Shown here piece by piece: positions 59,495-64,000 of a DNA stretch of 64,000 bases (position 1 is the first letter of the stretch; every line of letters begins with the position of its first letter). Source of the DNA: Thermus parvatiensis (GTDB taxonomy: Bacteria > Deinococcota > Deinococci > Deinococcales > Thermaceae); NCBI RefSeq assembly GCF_001535545.1, contig NZ_CP014141.1:930001-994000 (forward strand). Direction: 5' to 3'. A program made the position numbers and the translations under genes. The notes under the pieces are model-generated. The model was not told the DNA's origin. It searched no databases and was given only the letters and a program-made list of their open reading frames with translations.

Positions 59495-61998
59495 TCAGCC
59501 CTTGGCGGAAAGCCAGTCCTCCCCGATCCCCACCTCCACTTCCAGGGGCACGGCGAGGGGATAGGCCTTCTCCATGGCCTCCTTGGCCAAAGCCGCCACC
59601 TCCTCGGCCCGCGCTTGGGGGGCCTCCAGGAGGAGCTCGTCGTGGACCTGGAGGAGCATGCGGGCCCCCATCTCCCGGAGGCGGGGGAAGAGCTTCACCA
59701 TGGCGAGCTTCATGAGGTCGGCGGCGGTGCCCTGGACGGGCATGTTGAAGGCCATGCGCTCCGCAGCCTCCCTGACGCTCTTCACCCGGGCGTTGAGGTC
59801 GGGCACGTAGCGCCTGCGGCCGAAGAGGGTCTCCACGTACCCCCTCTGCCGCCCCTCCTCCAGGGTCCTTTCAATCCAGGCCTTCACCTTAGGGAAGCTC
59901 TTAAAATAGCGGTCAATGAAGGCCACCGCTTCCTCGTAGGGGATGGAGAGCTCCTGGGAAAGCCTGTGGGCGGACATGCCGTATAGGACGCCGAAGTTTA
60001 CCGTTTTTGCTGCCCGGCGCATCCCGGGGTCCACGGCCTCCGGGGGGACGCCGAACATCCAGCTTGCGGTCTGGGTGTGGATGTCCTTCCCCTCCTGGAA
60101 GACCCTGATCAGGTTCTCGTCCCCGGAGAGGTGGGCGAGGACCCGGAGCTCTATCTGGCTATAGTCCAGGGCCACCAACGCCCATCCCGCCTCGGCCACG
60201 AAGGCCCGGCGGATCCTCTGGCCCAAGGGGGTGCGGACGGGGATGTTCTGCAGGTTGGGGTCGGAGCTAGAGAGCCTTCCCGTGGCCGTGGCCGTCTGGT
60301 TGAAGCGGGTGTGGAGGCGGCCCGTCCTCGGGTGGACGAGGCCCGGGAGGGGGTCCACGTAGGTGTTCTTGAGCTTGGTGAGCTCCCGGTGCTGGAGGAT
60401 CTTCTCCACGATGGGGTGGGCCTCCCTGAGGGCCTCCAGCACCGCGGCGCTGGTGGAGCGCTTCCCCGTCTTTTGTGTCTTGCCCAGGGCGGGAAGCCTA
60501 AGCTCGTCAAAGAGCACCCGCTCTAGCTGGTCACGGGAGTTCAGGTTGAAGGGGTGGCCCGCCAGGCGGAAGACCTCCTCCTCGAGGCGGCGAATCTCCT
60601 CCGCAAGCTCCAGGGAAAGGGCCTTTAGATAGGCCACGTCCAGCCTTACCCCGGTGGCCTCCATGTGGGCCAGGACCCGGGAGAGGGGCTTTTCCACCTC
60701 TTGGTAGAGCCAAAGGAGCTTTTCCTCTCCCTTGAGGCGTTCCAAGAGGTTTTGCTGGAGCCGCTCGGCGAGGAGGGCCCGGTGGGCGGCGTCCTCCGTC
60801 CACTCCCCCCGTAGCGCCGGGCCACCCCCTCGGGGGTGGTGTTGGAGGGGTCCAGGAGGTAGGCGAGGAGCATGGGGTCGTCCGAAGGCGCGAGGTCCAG
60901 CCCCTCGCGAAGGGCCAAAACGGCGAGGTCCTTGGCGAGGAGGCCTCGGACCTCCTTGAGGTCCTTTAGCCCCGCCAAGGGGTCCTTTGCCCGGTGCACC
61001 CGGCCCTCCTTGCAGGCGGCCAGGGCTTTAAGCTCCGCCCACATGGGCTCGGGGCGGGAGAGGACGAAGCCCACGAAGGCCCCTTCCGGCGGGGGCCAGG
61101 GGGCCTCCTCCAGGGGGGCGGGGGCCTCGAGGAGGCCGAACTCGTGGAGGAGGCTGCCGAACTCCAAGCGCTCCAAAAAGGCCCGAAGCCCTTCCCGGTC
61201 AGGCTCCCGCCTCCGGGCGAAGTCCACTTCCAGGGGGAGGTCGGCCCGCACCCGGGAAAGCTCCAAGGAGAGCTTAAGGTCTTCCAGGTGGGCCTTGATC
61301 CTTTCCCGGACGCTTTCCGGCTTCACCCGGTCCAGGTTCTTGAGGATATTTTCCAGGCTTCCCCACTCCTTGAGGAGCTTGAGGGCGGTCTTCTCCCCGA
61401 TGCCCTTGACCCCGGGGAGGTTGTCGGAGGGGTCCCCCACGAGGGCGCGGAAGTCCACCCACTGCTCCGGCTTAAGGCCGTACTTCTCCCAAAGCCACTC
61501 CGGGGTGATGAGGTGGCCCTCGGGGTGGAGGACGGCGACGCGGTCGGAGACGAGCTGGTAAAGGTCCCGGTCGGCGGTGAGGATGCGCACCTCGTACCCC
61601 TCCCTTTCCGCCTTCTTGGCCAGGGTGGCGAGGACGTCGTCCGCCTCAAAGCCCGGAACCTCGAGGCGAGTAAACCCCAGGAGGTCCACCAGCTCCTTGA
61701 TGAGGGCGAGCTGCCGGGGGAAGTCCTCGGGGGTCGGGGCGCGGCCTGCCTTGTAGGCCTCGTAGGCCTCGTGGCGGAAGGAAGGGGCCTTGGCGTCAAA
61801 GACCACGAAGACGGCCTTGTACCCGTCCTCCTTCAGGGCCTTGAGGAGGCTCTTGGCGAAGCCGTAAACCGCCTGCACCGGTTCGCCCCGGCTCGTGGTG
61901 AGGCCCTTCAGGGCGAAGAAGGTGCGGTAGGCCAGGTGGTGGCCGTCCACCAGGAGAACCCGGCCTTTGGGTTCAAAGAGCGGAAGCATCGCCTTCAT
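59495..61998 (-). CDS. polA: DNA polymerase I, Taq/Tth type (frameshifted)
   Basis: Family A polymerase with 5' nuclease domain (1 to about 290; LLVDGHHLAYRTFFALKG, FEADDVLATLAKKAE, DLYQLVSDR, VGDPSDNLPGVKGIGEKTA), a vestigial 3'-5' exonuclease domain without the proofreading acids, and the polymerase domain with motif A LVALDYSQIELRVLAHLSGD, motif B RRAAKTVNFGVLYGMSAHRL and motif C LLLQVHDELLLEAP. One base is missing in the C run 60805-60810, so ARRYGG should continue EWTEDAAHRALL; the repaired length is 834, the Tth size. It differs from HB8 Pol I, as recalled, at several sites (e.g. LYQEVEKP, SFPKVKAWIERTL) and has VDPGMRRAAK where Leu is usual before Met. It starts 1 base after the yigZ stop. 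Confidence 0.97.
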
Positions 61999-61999
61999 G

Positions 62000-62575
62000 C
62001 TACTCCAGGGCTACCTGGCCCCGGGTGGCGTCCAGGAGCGCCTGGAGGAAGCCTTCCCGCTCGGGCTCAGGAAGCCTGAGGGCGAAGCGCACGCCCTCCG
62101 GGGTGTAGGTCTCCTCCGCCTTTAGGGCGCGGGCCTCCAGGAGGGCGTAGACCCGGCCCACCTCGGCGAAGGGCACGAGGAAGGCAAGCGCCACCCGCTC
62201 CACCAAGGGAACCTTGGGCGCCTGCCTTAAGGCCTCCGCCGCCACCCCTCCATAGGCCCGCACGAGCCCTCCGGCCCCGAGCTTCACCCCGCCGAAGTAG
62301 CGCACCACCAGGACCGCCACCCGGTCCAGGCCCTGGGCCTCTATGGCGTGGAGGATGGGCCTGCCCGCGGTGCCCGAGGGCTCCCCGTCGTCAGAGAAGC
62401 GGTAGAGGAGGCCGATCTTGTAGGCGTAGCAGTTGTGGGTGGCCTCAGGCTCCCGGTTCTCGGCCAAAAACGCCAAAGCCTCCTCCTCCGAGGCCACGGG
62501 GACCGCCTTGGCGATGAAGCGGCTTTTCTGGATCTCCTCCTCGTAGACCACCTTGTCCGCCAGGGTGAGGTTCAT
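62000..62575 (-). CDS. yigZ: IMPACT/YigZ family protein
   Basis: A 191-residue protein of the IMPACT/YigZ family, with the N-terminal UPF0029 domain (EEEIQKSRFIAKAVPVASEE, THNCYAYKIG, RFSDDGEPSGTAGRPILHAI, RVAVLVVRYFGGVKLGAGGL, VRAYGGVAAEAL) and a C-terminal ferredoxin-like DUF1949 domain (VERVALAFLVPFAEVGRVYA). All conserved blocks are present. The cellular role is unclear; the eukaryotic member controls GCN2. ATG 62575 has GGGAG 6 bases upstream. It leads polA on the same strand with a 1-base gap, so the two are cotranscribed. Confidence 0.93.
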   Translation of the reverse strand: MNLTLADKVVYEEEIQKSRFIAKAVPVASEEEALAFLAENREPEATHNCYAYKIGLLYRFSDDGEPSGTAGRPILHAIEAQGLDRVAVLVVRYFGGVKLGAGGLVRAYGGVAAEALRQAPKVPLVERVALAFLVPFAEVGRVYALLEARALKAEETYTPEGVRFALRLPEPEREGFLQALLDATRGQVALE

Positions 62576-62599
62576 TGCTTCTCCCAAGGTCGCTTCTTA

Positions 62600-63401
62600 T
62601 CAAGCCCTCGAGGCCTCCCCCAAGGCCCGGAGGGCCGCCTCCTCCATGCCTAAGGGGTCTGGGAGGAGGCCCGTCCAGATGCGGAAGGCTAAAGCTCCCT
62701 GCCAGGCGAGCATGGGAAGCCCGGTCTGCACCTTAAGGCCCTGGGCCTGGGCCTCCTTTAAGAAGCGGGTCCAAAGGGGCTTGTAGACCAGGTCCACCGC
62801 CGCCCCCTCCTGGGGGAAGAGTTCAGGGGGCAAGGGCGTGGCCTGGGGGTCGCCCAGGCCCACCCGGGTGGCGTTTACCAGAAGCCTGGCTTCCGGCGCC
62901 CTTTCCAAGGGGACGGCTTTCAGGCCGAAGGCCTCCGCCAAGGCGCGGGCCCTTTCCGGGGTGCGGTTCCAGACCCAGACCTCGAGGCCCGCCTCCTTCA
63001 GGGCGAAGGCCACGGCCCGCCCCGCCCCCCGGCCCCCAGCACCAGGGCGGGGCCCTTTAGGGGGATCCCCCCGCCTTCAGGGCCTCGAGGAAGCCCGGGG
63101 CGTCGGTGTTGAAGCCGAAAAGCCGCCCCTCCACCTGGAGGACCGTGTTCACCGCCCCGATCCTTTGGGCCTCGGGGGAGACCCAGTCCAGGTGCGCCAA
63201 AGCCGCCTCCTTCAGGGGCAGGGTGAGGTTCACCCCCCTATAGCCCTCCCGCACCGCCCCTAGCCTCACGGGAAGCGCCTCCAGGGGCGTCTCTAGGGCC
63301 TCGTAAACCCCCGCAAGCCCCAGGCTTTCCAGGGCAAAGCGGTGCATGGCCGGGGAGAGGGAGTGGGCCACGGGGTGGCCCAGCACGGCGAAGCGCAGCA
63401 T
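62600..63401 (-). CDS. aroE: shikimate dehydrogenase AroE (two frameshifts)
   Basis: Reduces 3-dehydroshikimate with NADPH in the aromatic pathway. N-terminal substrate domain: FAVLGHPVAHSLSPAMHRFA, GVNLTLPLKEAALAHLD (catalytic Lys), GAVNTVLQVEGRLFGFNTDA. NADP domain, with a Gly loop that should read LVLGAGGAGRAVAFALKEAG, then VWVWNRTPERARALAEAFG (NADP-type NRT), LLVNATRVGLGDP and QTGLPMLAWQGALAF. Bases are missing in the C runs 63025-63030 and 63067-63072; both lie around the Gly loop. The repaired length is 267 residues. Together with pheA and trpBA it is one of three aromatic amino-acid loci here. Confidence 0.93.
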
Positions 63402-63408
63402 CCCCTTA

Positions 63409-63414
63409 AGAATA
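63409..63414 (-). promoter_or_regulatory. -10 box of leaderless aroE
   Basis: TATTCT, then TAAGGGG (7 bases), then ATG 63401. AAGGGG could also serve as a ribosome site if the RNA starts earlier. Confidence 0.4.
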
Positions 63415-63450
63415 GCGCGGCTTGGGGCACACTTTTCCCCGTGGGACCTA

Positions 63451-63456
63451 TAGAAT
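63451..63456 (+). promoter_or_regulatory. -10 box of leaderless NfeD-type gene
   Basis: TAGAAT followed by AAGGGCG (7 bases) and GTG 63464. Confidence 0.5.
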
Positions 63457-63463
63457 AAGGGCG

Positions 63464-64000
63464 GTGAAAAGGCTTTGGGCTTTGATCCTCCTCCTCCCCC
63501 TGGCCCTGGGGAAGACCTATCTCGTGCCCATTGAAGGTGAGATTGACCCCGCCTTGGCGGTCTTCGTGGAGCAGGCCCTCGCCCGGGCCGAAAGGGAGGG
63601 GGCGAGCGGCGTGGCCTTCCTCATAGATACCCCGGGGGGGCGGGTGGATGCCGCCATCCGCATCTCCGACCGCATCCTCCAGACCCCCCTCCCCACCCTG
63701 GCCATCGTCCAGAACGCCTTCTCCGCCGGAGCCCTCATCGCCCTCTCCTGCCGCCAGATCGTCATGCTTCCGGGCTCGGAGATCGGGGCCGCCCTCCCCG
63801 TGGTGGCCCTGCCTTTCCAGGAGCCCCAGGCGGCGGACCAAAAGGTGATCTCCGCCCTCAAGGGGAAGTTCCGGGCCGTGGCCGAGGCCCGGGGGCGGCC
63901 CGTGGAGCTTGCCGAGGCCATGGTGGACCCGAGCCTCGAGGTCCCCGGGCTTTCCGCCAAGGGGGAGCCCCTGACCCTCTCCGCCGACAAGGCGGTGGAG
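63464..64000 (+). CDS. NfeD-type ClpP-class serine protease (partial at right edge)
   Basis: The frame from GTG 63464 is open to the end of the window (179 codons). Signal peptide KRLWALILLLPLALG, then the N-terminal ClpP-like domain of long NfeD proteins: YLVPIEGEIDPALAVFVEQA, AFLIDTPGGRVDAAIRISDR, IVQNAFSAGALIALSCRQIV with the nucleophile Ser in FSAG, PGSEIGAALPVV, and ADQKVISALKGKFRAVAEAR holding the candidate catalytic Lys region. Archaeal 1510-N of this family cleaves stomatin, whose gene usually follows; the window stops before that can be checked. Confidence 0.88.
   Translation, partial: MKRLWALILLLPLALGKTYLVPIEGEIDPALAVFVEQALARAEREGASGVAFLIDTPGGRVDAAIRISDRILQTPLPTLAIVQNAFSAGALIALSCRQIVMLPGSEIGAALPVVALPFQEPQAADQKVISALKGKFRAVAEARGRPVELAEAMVDPSLEVPGLSAKGEPLTLSADKAVE

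Noticed and set aside
60646-60810. Programmed frameshift in polA
   Set aside because: The run is six C/G residues and the same kind of break occurs in many unrelated genes; a sequence error is simpler. Slippage known in Thermus (dnaX) uses a long A run.

Overview
The window is high-GC chromosomal DNA from a Thermus species close to T. thermophilus. The evidence is the strong G/C bias at third codon positions, a family-A DNA polymerase ending in the Taq/Tth-type sequence, an NAD-dependent ligase of Tth type, a 1043-residue IleRS starting MFKEVGE, a 450-residue MgtE, a Tth-like RNase P RNA, bacillithiol (BshA) and futalosine-menaquinone (MqnC) genes. LigA and Pol I differ from the T. thermophilus HB8 proteins as I remember them, so this looks like another strain or a sister species. 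Apart from one IS200/IS605 relic (about 13.93-14.20 kb) the content is housekeeping and envelope genes.

Layout. 0-4.4 kb: a DUF1517 protein, lon, bshA. 4.4-12.3 kb: envelope genes (LptF/G-like permease, four LptA/LptC/OstA-like proteins, an O-antigen-ligase-like protein with a small carbohydrate-binding-like partner, FemAB-type ligase) with pheA among them. 12.3-15.4 kb: Bmp/PnrA-type nucleoside ABC ATPase and lipoprotein, separated by the IS relic. 15.5-22.6 kb: ligA, thyX, trpBA, a small lipoprotein, mqnC, an adenosine-specific-kinase-family protein. 22.6-37.3 kb: the whole dcw division and wall cluster on the minus strand, mraZ-rsmH-ftsL-ftsI-murF-lipoprotein-mraY-murD-ftsW-murG-murC-murB-ftsQ-ftsA-ftsZ-ruvC, behind an MraZ-box operator and downstream of rnpB. 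37.7-43.0 kb: a 59-residue membrane protein, rpmE, mtnA, comF, ftsX with a degenerate EnvC-like partner, an M24 peptidase. 43.1-51.7 kb: ileS with a T-box leader, fsa-rho, and an FMN-riboswitch-controlled ribD-ribE-ribBA operon. 51.8-64 kb: VWA protein, mgtE with a pyrophosphatase-like/ADP-ribosylglycohydrolase fusion, queA, a NYN protein, glmM, polA, yigZ, aroE and the start of an NfeD-type protease.

Two window-wide patterns matter. First, at least 25 reading frames break by exactly one missing base in a G or C run, often in essential genes (murC, murG, ftsW, murF, ftsI, polA, aroE). Adding the base back restores a full-length protein every time. I read these as homopolymer deletions in the sequence, not real pseudogenes, and give whole-gene coordinates. 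Second, about twenty genes that head transcripts have a TANNNT -10 hexamer ending exactly 6 or 7 bases before the start codon, the signature of leaderless mRNAs. I used this to choose several starts. Genes inside operons mostly overlap their neighbours by ATGA/GTGA or carry AGGAGG-like sites.
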